A stretch of DNA of 35,371 nucleotides, from the NCBI GenBank assembly GCA_003552795.1, contig PUOM01000206.1:1-35371 (forward strand). The letters are read 5' to 3'. How positions within the stretch are numbered: the stretch's first letter is position 1; each line of letters starts with the position of its first letter. Under the pieces are notes generated by a model. The model saw only the letters and a list, made by a program, of their open reading frames with translations. It was not told the origin of the DNA and ran no database searches. Below, piece after piece: positions 27,544 through 34,463 of the stretch. The DNA is from Halomonas sp. GTDB taxonomy: Bacteria; Pseudomonadota; Gammaproteobacteria; Pseudomonadales; Halomonadaceae. The position numbers and the translations under genes were made by a program.

Positions 27544-28992
27544 ATGAGCCTGCGCATGATCCTGCGTATCCTGGGCCTGCTGCTGATGCTGTTCAGCCTC
27601 ACCATGATGCCGCCGATCCTGATCTCGCTGCTGTTCGGCGACGGCCAGTGGAACGCCTTCGCGGTGGCCATCGGCATCACGGTGCTGACCGGCCTGGTGA
27701 TGTTCCTGCCCAACCGGCGCGCCCGCAAGGAGCTGCGTACCCGGGACGGCTTCCTGATCGCCGCACTGTTCTGGAGCGTGCTGGCGCTGTTCGGCTCGCT
27801 GCCGCTGATGCTCGCCAGCGAATCGCCGCTCTCCATCACCGACGCGGTGTTCGAATCCTTCTCGGGGCTGACCACCACCGGTGCCACGGTGATCACCGGC
27901 ATCGAGCACCTGCCCGAATCGATACGCTACTATCGCCAGCAGCTGCAGTGGCTGGGCGGCATGGGGATCGTGGTGCTGGCGGTGGCGATCCTGCCCACGC
28001 TGGGGGTTGGCGGCATGGCCCTCTATCGCACCGAGATCCCCGGGCCGCTCAAGGACTCCAAGCTCACCCCGCGCATCACCGAGACCGCCAAGGCGCTCTG
28101 GTACATCTACGCCGCCCTGACCGTCACCTGCATGCTGGCCTACATGGCCGCCGGCATGAACTGGTTCGACGCCCTCGGCCACAGCTTCTCCACCGTGGCC
28201 ATCGGCGGCTTCTCCACCTACGACGCCAGCATCGGCCACTTCGACAGCGCCGTGATCGAGATGATCTGCGTCTTCTTCCTGATCGTCTCGGCGGTGAGCT
28301 TCAGCCTGCATTTCGTCGCCTGGCGCCAGCGCAGCATCACCCACTACTTCCAGGACCCCGAGGCGCGCTTCCTGCTGCTCTTCCTGCTGGGCCTGGCGGT
28401 GATCACCGTGGTCTCGCTGTGGCTCACCGAGACCTACGAGACCGAGCGGGGCCTGCGCCACGGGGTGTTTCAGGTGGTATCGGTGGCCACCACCGCCGGC
28501 TTCGGCGTGGCCGACTTCTCGCTGTGGCCCGGCGCCCTGCCCTTTCTGCTGTTCATGGCCGCCTTCGTCGGCGGCTGCTCGGGCTCCACCGGCGGCGGCA
28601 TGAAGGTGATCCGCATCATCCTGATCCTCAAGCAGGGCATGCGCGAGGTGATGCGCCTGATCCACCCCAACGCGGTGATCGCGGTGAAGGTGGGCAAGGT
28701 GAGCGTGCCGGACGGCATCGCCCAGGCGGTGTGGGGCTTCTTCTCGGTCTACGTGATGCTGTTCTTCCTGATGCTGGTGGGCGTCATGGCCACCGGCGTG
28801 GATCAGGTGACCGCCTGGTCCACGGTAGCCTCGTCGCTCAACAACCTGGGGCCGGCGCTGGGCGAGGCCTCCGGCAACTACGGCGACCTGCCGGCCATGG
28901 CCAAGTGGATCCTGCTGGTGGCCATGCTGCTCGGCCGTCTGGAGATCTTCACCGTGCTGGTGCTGTTCACGCCCGCCTTCTGGCGGCGCTGA
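27544..28992 (+). CDS. trkH: Trk potassium uptake transmembrane subunit TrkH
   Basis: 482 residues, about ten transmembrane helices. TrkH is the potassium-translocating subunit, built from four M1-P-M2 repeats. The filter segments are recognisable: TTTGATV in the first pore loop, STVAIGGFSTYD in the second, TTAGFGVAD in the third and SLNNLGPALGEASGNYG in the fourth, each with the key glycine. The intramembrane loop region GGCSGSTGGGMKVIRI (about 344-359) follows the third P loop. Related halophiles carry both TrkH and a TrkI paralogue. Linkage to trkA favours TrkH here. Confidence 0.96.
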   Translation: MSLRMILRILGLLLMLFSLTMMPPILISLLFGDGQWNAFAVAIGITVLTGLVMFLPNRRARKELRTRDGFLIAALFWSVLALFGSLPLMLASESPLSITDAVFESFSGLTTTGATVITGIEHLPESIRYYRQQLQWLGGMGIVVLAVAILPTLGVGGMALYRTEIPGPLKDSKLTPRITETAKALWYIYAALTVTCMLAYMAAGMNWFDALGHSFSTVAIGGFSTYDASIGHFDSAVIEMICVFFLIVSAVSFSLHFVAWRQRSITHYFQDPEARFLLLFLLGLAVITVVSLWLTETYETERGLRHGVFQVVSVATTAGFGVADFSLWPGALPFLLFMAAFVGGCSGSTGGGMKVIRIILILKQGMREVMRLIHPNAVIAVKVGKVSVPDGIAQAVWGFFSVYVMLFFLMLVGVMATGVDQVTAWSTVASSLNNLGPALGEASGNYGDLPAMAKWILLVAMLLGRLEIFTVLVLFTPAFWRR

Positions 28993-28998
28993 GGGAAT

Positions 28999-29027
28999 TT
29001 GGCCGGCACCGGCCCATCGTGGATAAT
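28999..29027 (+). promoter_or_regulatory. Promoter of the TraB-family gene
   Basis: TTGGCC (28999-29004), 17-bp spacer and GATAAT (29022-29027), 30 bp before the start at 29058. Confidence 0.55.
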
Positions 29028-29057
29028 CCCCTTCTCACTCCTTCATACCGAGCGTCC

Positions 29058-30302
29058 ATGACCGACTCCCAGGACACCGCGATGCCCACCGAGCCGACGG
29101 CCGGCATCACCGGCCCGCGCCGCGTCATCCAGCTGGGCGAGACCCGCTACACCCTGCTGGGTACCGCCCACGTCTCCGCCGAGAGCGCGCTGGACGTGCG
29201 CGAATTGATCCGCTCCGGCGACTTCGATGCCGTGGCCATCGAGCTGTGCGACTCCCGTCACCACAGCCTCGACAACCCTGACGCCATGCACAATCAGGAT
29301 CTCTTCGAGATCTTCCGCCAGGGCAAGGCCGGCATGGTGGCGGCGAGCCTGGCCCTGGGCGCCTTCCAGCAGCGGGTGGCCGAGCAGTCGGGCATCGAGC
29401 CCGGCGCCGAGATGCGCGCCGCCCTGGAGGAGAGCCGCGAGGCCGGGCTGCCGCTGCTGCTGATCGACCGCGACGTGGGGATCACCCTCAAGCGCATCTA
29501 TCACAATGTGCCCTGGTGGCAGCGCTTCTCGCTGTTCTCGGGGCTGCTGGGCAGCGTGCTGTCGCGCCAGGATGTCTCCGCCGAAGAGATCGAGCGGCTC
29601 AAGGAGGGGGACGTGCTGGAGTCCACCTTCAGCGAGTTTGCCGCCGAGTCGGAGACCCTCTACACGCCGCTGATCAGCGAACGCGACCGCTACATGGTGC
29701 TGCGCCTGGCGGAGGAGGCACCACCGGGGCGCTACCGCCGCGTGCTGGTGGTGATCGGCGCCGGCCACATGAAGGGCATGGCCGAGGAGCTGCAGGCCCC
29801 GCTGCCCGAGGCGCCGACGCCGGAGCGGGAGGCCCTGGAGGTCACCCCGCCGCCGTCGAGGCTGTGGAAGGCGCTGCCCTGGCTGATCACCGTGCTGGTC
29901 CTCACCGGCTTCGCCATCGGCTTCTCGCGCAACACCGAACTGGGCTGGCAGCTGGTAGGCGAGTGGTTCCTGATCAACGGCGTCTTCTCGGCCGCGGCCA
30001 CTCTGGTGGCGCTGGCTCATCCGCTGACGGTGACGGTGACCTTCTTCGCCGCGCCGCTCACCTCGCTCAACCCCACCATCGGCGCCGGCTTCGTGGCCGC
30101 CGGTACCGAGCTCTACCTGCGCAAGCCCAAGGTGCGCGACTTCTCCACCCTGCGCCATGACGTCACCGAACTGAAGGGCTGGTGGCGCAACCGGGTCTCG
30201 CGCACCCTGCTGGTCTTCATGCTGGCCACCCTGGGCTCGGCCGCCGGCACCTGGGTGGCGGGGTTCCGCATCGCCGGGGCGCTGTTCGGCAGCGGCGCCT
30301 GA
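29058..30302 (+). CDS. TraB-family membrane protein
   Basis: 414 residues from the ATG at 29058. The N-terminal TraB/PrgY domain (about 20-250) has the typical motifs: YTLLGTAHVSAESA (31-44) with the G-x-x-H core, AIELCDSR with the conserved Glu (60-67) and VIGAGHMKGM (about 232-241) with a second G-x-x-H. These shared His and Glu residues define the TraB/TIKI clan, some members of which are metal-dependent proteases. The C-terminus is membrane-embedded: PWLITVLVLTGFAIGF, GEWFLINGVFSAAATLVALA, VTFFAAPLTSLNPTIGAGFV and TLLVFMLATLGSAAGTWVAG. PrgY limits a pheromone in enterococci, but the role of proteobacterial homologues is not established. It converges on the next gene with only 5 bp between stops. 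Confidence 0.9.
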   Translation: MTDSQDTAMPTEPTAGITGPRRVIQLGETRYTLLGTAHVSAESALDVRELIRSGDFDAVAIELCDSRHHSLDNPDAMHNQDLFEIFRQGKAGMVAASLALGAFQQRVAEQSGIEPGAEMRAALEESREAGLPLLLIDRDVGITLKRIYHNVPWWQRFSLFSGLLGSVLSRQDVSAEEIERLKEGDVLESTFSEFAAESETLYTPLISERDRYMVLRLAEEAPPGRYRRVLVVIGAGHMKGMAEELQAPLPEAPTPEREALEVTPPPSRLWKALPWLITVLVLTGFAIGFSRNTELGWQLVGEWFLINGVFSAAATLVALAHPLTVTVTFFAAPLTSLNPTIGAGFVAAGTELYLRKPKVRDFSTLRHDVTELKGWWRNRVSRTLLVFMLATLGSAAGTWVAGFRIAGALFGSGA

Positions 30303-30307
30303 GCCGA

Positions 30308-32074
30308 TCAGACGGGCAGTCGGGGGAGCCCGTAGCGAGCGGGGCTGACCACGTGATCGAGGCGGCCGATCTGGTCGATTTCGCCCGCCTCGAGCTCGGT
30401 GTCGAGGAAGGCATCGGCGAAGGCCAGGTTCTTGACCACCTTCACGCGACGCGGCACGCCCTTGCCGCCAAGGCTCATGACCCAGGCCAGAAACCCGCCG
30501 GTATACATCACCAGAGAGCCCACCGGCCAGGGTCCCCGGCGACGAATCACTTCTATCAGCAGCTCCCGGTCATAGGCCTCCGGCCGGGCATTCAGCTCGC
30601 GGTAGGCCTCCAGGGGCGTCAGGGCATCCCGGCCGTTGCGCTCGTGGGTCATGACGTTGAGCGCCTTGAGCACCGCCGCCAGCCTGACCGGCGGCGACAG
30701 CCGACGTCCCGGGCTTCCCTGGGGGTAGCCGCTACCATCCAGGCGCTCGCTGATGCCGGCGATCACGTCTCGGCAGACGGGTCCCGCTGACCAGCCCAGC
30801 GCCTCCAGCCTGGCCAGCAGCACCTGCGAATGCACGCGCAGCCGTTCGGCCTGGGAGGGCGCGAGGTGGCCGCTCAGCGTGGGTAGCGCATCGCCGATCA
30901 GCAGCGGCTTGCCGAGGGTGTGCAGCAGGGCACCCGCCACGGCACCGCGCAGCTCGGGGGCCTCGGGATCCCTGGCCACCAGGACATGCGCCAGTTCGCC
31001 GGCCACCTGCACGGCCTGGCGCACCCAGCCCTCCTCCTGATAGAGCTGGCCCAGGCCGAACAGCAGGCTGTCCGGGTCGCGGTGGGCCAGGTAGATCAGC
31101 GTATCCACGCTGTCATAGAGCAGCTCGTCTGGAAACCGCCGGTGGTGCTGCATGATCATGGCGATGCGCTGCAGCTGCTGCACCACCTCGCGAACGCCCA
31201 GCAGCCGGGAAGAGTATCGCCGCTGGCCGGGCCGCACGCCATCCGTCATGCCAGCCTCACGGCCACCCTCGCGGGGCTCCAGGCGCGGCACGAAGATCTC
31301 CGAGCGCCCCGCCGCTGCGGCAGCCCCCCCTCCGGCACGATGCAGCAGCTCGCGCTGGGTCGCCAGCCTGAGCGTCAGCCACTTGTCGCGCTCATCATCC
31401 GACAGCCCCTCGAGCGGCAGCCAGGCAACGGCACGGTCCTGGTTGCCGAAGGGCCGCAGTCGGGCCACCCGGGTGCGCAGCTGGAAGCACTCGCCATTGG
31501 GGAAACGCAGCGTCACCGCGGGCAACGCCTGCCCCGCGCCGAGGGCCAGGCTGTCGTCGAGATGGAGCAGGACGGCCACCTCGCCGGCCGCGACGTTCAG
31601 GACCTGGCCGGGAATGCTGAACTCGCCGGGATAGACATCCAGGCTGACGGCAATCTTCATGCCGTACAGGCAGGGAAGCGGCGAGAGATAGGTCCCCTCC
31701 TGACGCCCCGCCGCCAGCATGTCGGGCAACCGGCAGTCCAGCTGAAGCTCGCCGGAGGGCAGCGCCATCGCCGTGACCGCCACCCCAGCGAACGTCAGTC
31801 GCTCCTGGCGTCCCTGACGCACCAGCGGGGCCTGACTTTCCAGATCCAGCTCCATGACGCCGCCGGCAAGATGCGGCAGTAGGTCCTCTGCATAGGCCGC
31901 GGGCACGCTCAATACCAGGGTGCCCTGTGCCGGATCCTGACGCACCAGCTGCACCAGCCTGGGTGCCTGCATCTCTCCGGCGAGGAGAGACAGCTGCGTG
32001 CGGCGATCGTGGAGCGAGTCAAGGAGCCAACCGGCGGGATGGCGAGTGGTATCGAGGTAGTGGGGGCGAAGCAT
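30308..32074 (-). CDS. PilZ-like/HD-GYP-like signalling protein with degenerate HD domain
   Basis: 588 residues. The C-terminal half (about 310-520) resembles HD-GYP cyclic-di-GMP phosphodiesterases: GALLHTLGKPLLIGDAL aligns with the canonical LLHDIGK, and ISERLDGSGYPQG with HHExxDGxGYP. Catalytic residues are replaced: HD is H385-T386, HH before the Glu is I441-S442, and the downstream DALT segment reads LNVMTHERN. Enzyme activity is therefore unlikely by family knowledge. The N-terminal part (about 30-245) looks like a YcgR-type cap plus a PilZ-like barrel, but the RxxxR and D/NxSxxG motifs are not clear (LNVAAGEVAVLL). No transmembrane helix is seen. It probably acts as a sensor or protein-interaction module rather than a hydrolase, which is inference. 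Confidence 0.72.
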   Translation of the reverse strand: MLRPHYLDTTRHPAGWLLDSLHDRRTQLSLLAGEMQAPRLVQLVRQDPAQGTLVLSVPAAYAEDLLPHLAGGVMELDLESQAPLVRQGRQERLTFAGVAVTAMALPSGELQLDCRLPDMLAAGRQEGTYLSPLPCLYGMKIAVSLDVYPGEFSIPGQVLNVAAGEVAVLLHLDDSLALGAGQALPAVTLRFPNGECFQLRTRVARLRPFGNQDRAVAWLPLEGLSDDERDKWLTLRLATQRELLHRAGGGAAAAAGRSEIFVPRLEPREGGREAGMTDGVRPGQRRYSSRLLGVREVVQQLQRIAMIMQHHRRFPDELLYDSVDTLIYLAHRDPDSLLFGLGQLYQEEGWVRQAVQVAGELAHVLVARDPEAPELRGAVAGALLHTLGKPLLIGDALPTLSGHLAPSQAERLRVHSQVLLARLEALGWSAGPVCRDVIAGISERLDGSGYPQGSPGRRLSPPVRLAAVLKALNVMTHERNGRDALTPLEAYRELNARPEAYDRELLIEVIRRRGPWPVGSLVMYTGGFLAWVMSLGGKGVPRRVKVVKNLAFADAFLDTELEAGEIDQIGRLDHVVSPARYGLPRLPV

Positions 32075-32157
32075 GGCGTGGCGTTTTTCCTGACCTGTTC
32101 CTGAAGTATCACTCCCTGTGATTCTAGGCCTCCGACGCCGAGCGGAGTATGTCGTTT

Positions 32158-32186
32158 CTTATACCCTGCGAGTTGTTTTGAAAACA
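32158..32186 (-). promoter_or_regulatory. Promoter and palindrome in front of the HD-GYP-like gene
   Basis: On the minus strand TGTTTT (32186-32181), 17-bp spacer and TATAAG (32163-32158). The -35 overlaps a perfect 13-nt palindrome TGTTTTGAAAACA (32174-32186), a possible operator. In the leader, ATCAC (32108-32112) and GTGAT (32118-32122) form another spaced palindrome. Confidence 0.5.
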
Positions 32187-32202
32187 TTCTGGCCAGGTTG
32201 GC

Positions 32203-33012
32203 TCACGCCAGGTGACCACTTCGACGTTTCAGTAACCTTTGCATGGCCGGGGTCGGCGCCTCGATCCTCTCGAAGCGCCGGCTGGCGGCATAGCTCAGGT
32301 TGAAGGCGTCGAAGTAGTCGTCAAGAGTCTGGGCGGCATCGCCGTCTCCCCCTTGACGCAGCAGCTCGGCGGCCACCTCGGCGGTGCAGAGGTGCGCGGC
32401 CGAGGCGGGCTTGCGCAGCCGATAGCGGGTCAGCCGCTCGGTGCGCAGCGGCAGCACCGGCAGCCGGTCGAGGTAGGGGCTCTTGCGAAAGATGCGCCGG
32501 GCCTGGCGCCAGGTGCCGTCGAGCAGCAGATAGACCGGCGTGCGTCCAGCCGCCTTCTCCCTTGCCACGGCGTCCATGCCCACCACCCGTTCGGCGTAGT
32601 CGGGCTGATCGTCGGGGAAGATCACGAAGGGGGCGTAGCCCTCGTCCGCCAGCAGCGCCAGCAGGCGCTCGTCCGGCGCGGTGCGATACCAGGTGAAGAC
32701 CTCGGTCTCGGCCAGCACGTCGCGGATCAGCCGCCCGGTATTGGTGGGCTTGTGGTGCTCCATGGGGTGGGTGAGCAGCCACACCCGGGCGTCGCTCTCG
32801 GCCGTCACCGCATAGGGGCAGAGGCAGTTCAGCTGCGGCAGGTTGCAGCCGGGGCAGCGCTCGACAAAGCTGCCCCGGGACTTGAACTCGCGGCGCGGCG
32901 GCCGCGGATGCCCCGTCCCGGGATCATGAGACAGCCCGGTGGCGGCGTCGCGGGAAGGGGCCGGAACATCCGGGTGACGATCGGCGCAGGTGTCGAGAGT
33001 CTCGTGCTGCAT
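32203..33012 (-). CDS. DTW-domain tRNA-uridine aminocarboxypropyltransferase (TapT-like)
   Basis: 269 residues from the ATG at 33012. A GTG at 33051, almost touching the cobB-like stop at 33056, would add 13 residues and cannot be excluded, as neither start has a good ribosome binding site. DTW-domain proteins such as E. coli TapT transfer the 3-amino-3-carboxypropyl group from SAM to uridine 47 of tRNA. The signature appears as DGTW at 165-168 (YLLLDGTWRQARRIFRKSP). Upstream are THPMEHHKPTNTGRLI and an N-terminal cysteine cluster C53, C56, C63, C65 (ERCPGCNLPQLNCLCP) that likely binds zinc. AAHLCTAEVAAELL is the usual C-terminal block. The first 40 residues are Pro/His-rich and longer than in TapT. 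It is cotranscribed with the sirtuin gene. Confidence 0.87.
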   Translation of the reverse strand: MQHETLDTCADRHPDVPAPSRDAATGLSHDPGTGHPRPPRREFKSRGSFVERCPGCNLPQLNCLCPYAVTAESDARVWLLTHPMEHHKPTNTGRLIRDVLAETEVFTWYRTAPDERLLALLADEGYAPFVIFPDDQPDYAERVVGMDAVAREKAAGRTPVYLLLDGTWRQARRIFRKSPYLDRLPVLPLRTERLTRYRLRKPASAAHLCTAEVAAELLRQGGDGDAAQTLDDYFDAFNLSYAASRRFERIEAPTPAMQRLLKRRSGHLA

Positions 33013-33055
33013 GGCGGCTACCGCATTGAGAGAGGCGCCGCATTCTAGCACCTCT

Positions 33056-33793
33056 TCAGGAGGCCAGCAGGGGCTCCGGCACCCACAGCCGCCCCTCGCG
33101 CTTCCAGTGGCGCACCAGCGCCGGCACCCCCTTGCCGGCGGCCTGGCTGAGCCGGGTCACGCCCGGCGGCGCCAGCAGCTCCGCCTCGGGGTCCACCAGC
33201 ACGCAGGGGGCATCGTAGGACGCGTACTGCAGCAGCGAAGCCGCCGGCATCACCGCCAGCGAGGTGCCCACCACCAGCAGCAGGTCCGCCTCACTGACCA
33301 GCTCGCAGGCCTCGCCGAAGTGGGGCACCTCCTCGCCGAACCAGACCACGTCGGGTCTGAGCTGGCTGCCCTTGTCGCAGATATCGCCCAGCTCGATGCC
33401 CCCCCGGGGCAGCGGGTAGTGCATGCGGCGGTCTACCGTGGAGCGCGCCTTGAGGATCTCGCCGTGCAGGTGAAGCACCTGGCGGGAGCCGGCGCGCTCG
33501 TGGAGGTCATCGATATTCTGGGTAATGATGCTGACCCGGAACCCCTGCTTCTCCAGCGCCGCCAGCGCCTTGTGAGCGGCATTGGGACGCGCGCGGCGCA
33601 CCTGATCGCGGCGCTGATTGTAGAACGCCAGCACCCGGGCAGGATCCTTCCGCCAGGCACGGGGCGTGGCCACCTCCTCCACGGCGTGGTCGGCCCAGAG
33701 GCCGTCCTCGGCGCGAAAGGTCTGGATGCCGCTTTCGGCACTGATGCCCGCCCCGGTGAACACCACCAGATGCGGCGCGCGCTGCTCCGCCAT
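33056..33793 (-). CDS. NAD-dependent protein deacylase (sirtuin) without zinc cysteines
   Basis: 245 residues, Sir2 family. Sirtuins remove acyl groups from lysines using NAD+. The NAD site is intact: FTGAGISAESGIQTFRAEDG (12-31), TQNIDDLHERAG (91-102), catalytic H110 in VLHLHGEI and VVGTSLAVMPAASLL. Y58 and R61 (FYNQRR) form the Tyr-x-x-Arg pair that in SIRT5-like enzymes and CobB binds succinyl or malonyl lysine. The zinc module, usually four cysteines, is reduced: between HGEI and the next block the sequence reads KARSTVDRRMHYPLPRGG followed by IELGDICDKGSQLRPDVVWFGE with a single C139. The start at 33793 has GGAGAGG in front. It is followed by the DTW gene in one transcription unit. Confidence 0.9.
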   Translation of the reverse strand: MAEQRAPHLVVFTGAGISAESGIQTFRAEDGLWADHAVEEVATPRAWRKDPARVLAFYNQRRDQVRRARPNAAHKALAALEKQGFRVSIITQNIDDLHERAGSRQVLHLHGEILKARSTVDRRMHYPLPRGGIELGDICDKGSQLRPDVVWFGEEVPHFGEACELVSEADLLLVVGTSLAVMPAASLLQYASYDAPCVLVDPEAELLAPPGVTRLSQAAGKGVPALVRHWKREGRLWVPEPLLAS

Positions 33794-33808
33794 TCACCAC
33801 CTCTCCTG

Positions 33809-34039
33809 TCACCGATGTCGATCGCCGCCATCCCGCGCCGGCGGCTCGCTTGCCTGAGACAGGAGCCTGGCGGCCTGGGTTCTGAAATTACCATTCGCCC
33901 CCCTGGCGCGACCAGCCAAGGGGGGGCGCCGCCGCGACACCCAACTCACTGACAACCCGATGCCGGCGAGCCACCCGAAGGCAACCGATGCCGCCCCTCC
34001 CCACATGAGCAGAGGCGCATGAAATATATTTTGCTGCAT
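33809..34039 (-). CDS. Possible small single-helix membrane protein (doubtful)
   Basis: An open frame of 76 residues from an ATG at 34039 (a longer in-frame reading starts at 34165 opposite the small ORF). It has a plausible transmembrane helix (APLLMWGGAASVAFGWLAGIGLSVSWV) followed by an Arg-rich tail. There is no ribosome binding site, the start lies inside the TGC palindrome, and the tail crosses a strong GC hairpin at 33897-33929. It ends 15 bp before the sirtuin gene on the same strand, which leaves open a leader-peptide role, but a chance frame is equally likely. Confidence 0.25.
   Translation of the reverse strand: MQQNIFHAPLLMWGGAASVAFGWLAGIGLSVSWVSRRRPPLAGRARGANGNFRTQAARLLSQASEPPARDGGDRHR
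33897..33929. other. Strong GC hairpin upstream of the sirtuin gene
   Basis: CGCCCCCCTGGC (33897-33908) faces GCCAAGGGGGGGCG (33916-33929) with one bulged base and a 7-nt loop. It lacks a clear T tract on either strand. The rest of 33794-34028 shows no other convincing signal. Confidence 0.4.
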
Positions 34040-34049
34040 CGCAGCAAAA
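34029..34049 (+). promoter_or_regulatory. TGC-type palindrome upstream of the small ORF
   Basis: Perfect 9-bp inverted repeat TTTTGCTGC (34029-34037) and GCAGCAAAA (34041-34049) around ATC. Its core CTGC-N3-GCAG matches the TGC-rich operator form reported for the polyhydroxyalkanoate regulator PhaR of Paracoccus. The stretch lies in an A/T-rich island (34021-34051) unlike its surroundings, with TATATT at 34025-34030 as a possible -10. Identity of the regulator is inference. Confidence 0.5.
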
Positions 34050-34093
34050 AAGCGCCTATGGTGGATGATGTCCCACTCAGGAGGACTTTCACC

Positions 34094-34204
34094 ATGCAAC
34101 ACTCCACCTCGTTTCTCTTCGACACCGAAGTTCTCGCGTTCTGGCATCATCAGGCCCGGTGGCAAAGCGCCGCCTTCGAGGCCTATGCGGCCTACCTAGG
34201 CTGA
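34094..34204 (+). CDS. Small 36-residue protein of unknown function
   Basis: ATG at 34094 preceded by a consensus AGGAGG (34079-34084) with 9-nt spacing, one of the best ribosome binding sites in the window. The peptide is MQHSTSFLFDTEVLAFW followed by a predicted amphipathic helix ending AAFEAYAAYLG, with no signal peptide or cysteine. The helix pattern (ARWQSAAFEAYAAYLG) is reminiscent of phasin helices such as LQLASLQAYAELG, and the TGC palindrome upstream is of the type seen before phasin genes. The length is far below a phasin (over 100 residues), so it would be either a micro-phasin, a truncated relic or unrelated. An in-frame ATG at 34019 without a ribosome binding site was rejected. 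Confidence 0.6.
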   Translation: MQHSTSFLFDTEVLAFWHHQARWQSAAFEAYAAYLG

Positions 34205-34207
34205 CGC

Positions 34208-34348
34208 TGCCGGCTTTTCGGCACCGGGCCCACGGATCGCGCTCAGGCCCGGCGGCGCTACAGGGTAGCAGGTGGTGAAGCCGGACAGGGCTCCCGCGAG
34301 GGAGCCGACGCCCAGTCGCTCCTCGGGGAGGTCGCACCCCTCGAGGAG
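34208..34348. other. Run of hairpins, possible structured RNA or terminator array
   Basis: Non-coding sequence after the small ORF with consecutive inverted repeats: TGCCG/CGGCA (34208-34223), CCGGGCC/GGCCCGG (34224-34252, perfect 7 bp), GGCTCCC-GCGA-GGGAGCC (34289-34306, perfect 7 bp with a GNRA-type tetraloop) and an imperfect GCTCCTCG.../...CGAGGAGC stem (34318-34348). None has a T tract. I do not recognise a known riboswitch or sRNA. Confidence 0.4.
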
Positions 34349-34399
34349 CGCCCTTGCGTCGGGCGTGCCGGCGCCATCATCACGGCAGGCCGGCGACAG

Positions 34400-34429
34400 T
34401 TCGCGTTAGGGCCGACGGGGCCCTAGACT
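34400..34429 (+). promoter_or_regulatory. Candidate promoter of the oxidoreductase gene with internal palindrome
   Basis: TTCGCG (34400-34405), 18-bp spacer and TAGACT (34424-34429). Between the two elements lies a perfect inverted repeat TAGGGCC (34407-34413) and GGCCCTA (34419-34425), placed where a repressor would block RNA polymerase. The -35 match is weak. Confidence 0.4.
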
Positions 34430-34463
34430 GGCAGCTTCCCCCGTCACGTGAAGGAAGATCCCC

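Noticed and set aside
26029-28665. 878-codon open frame on the minus strand opposite trkA and trkH
   Set aside because: It is composed of His, Gln, Gly and Ala-rich sequence without domains, lies fully antisense to two well-recognised genes and is a result of high third-position GC.
27648-29057. Extension of the TraB-family gene to 884 codons
   Set aside because: The extra part is out-of-frame translation of trkH; the proper start at 29058 has its own promoter.
34205-34423. Frameshifted continuation of the 36-residue ORF
   Set aside because: The same frame is open after the TGA, but the translation shows no resemblance to phasins or any family I recognise and crosses several hairpins.
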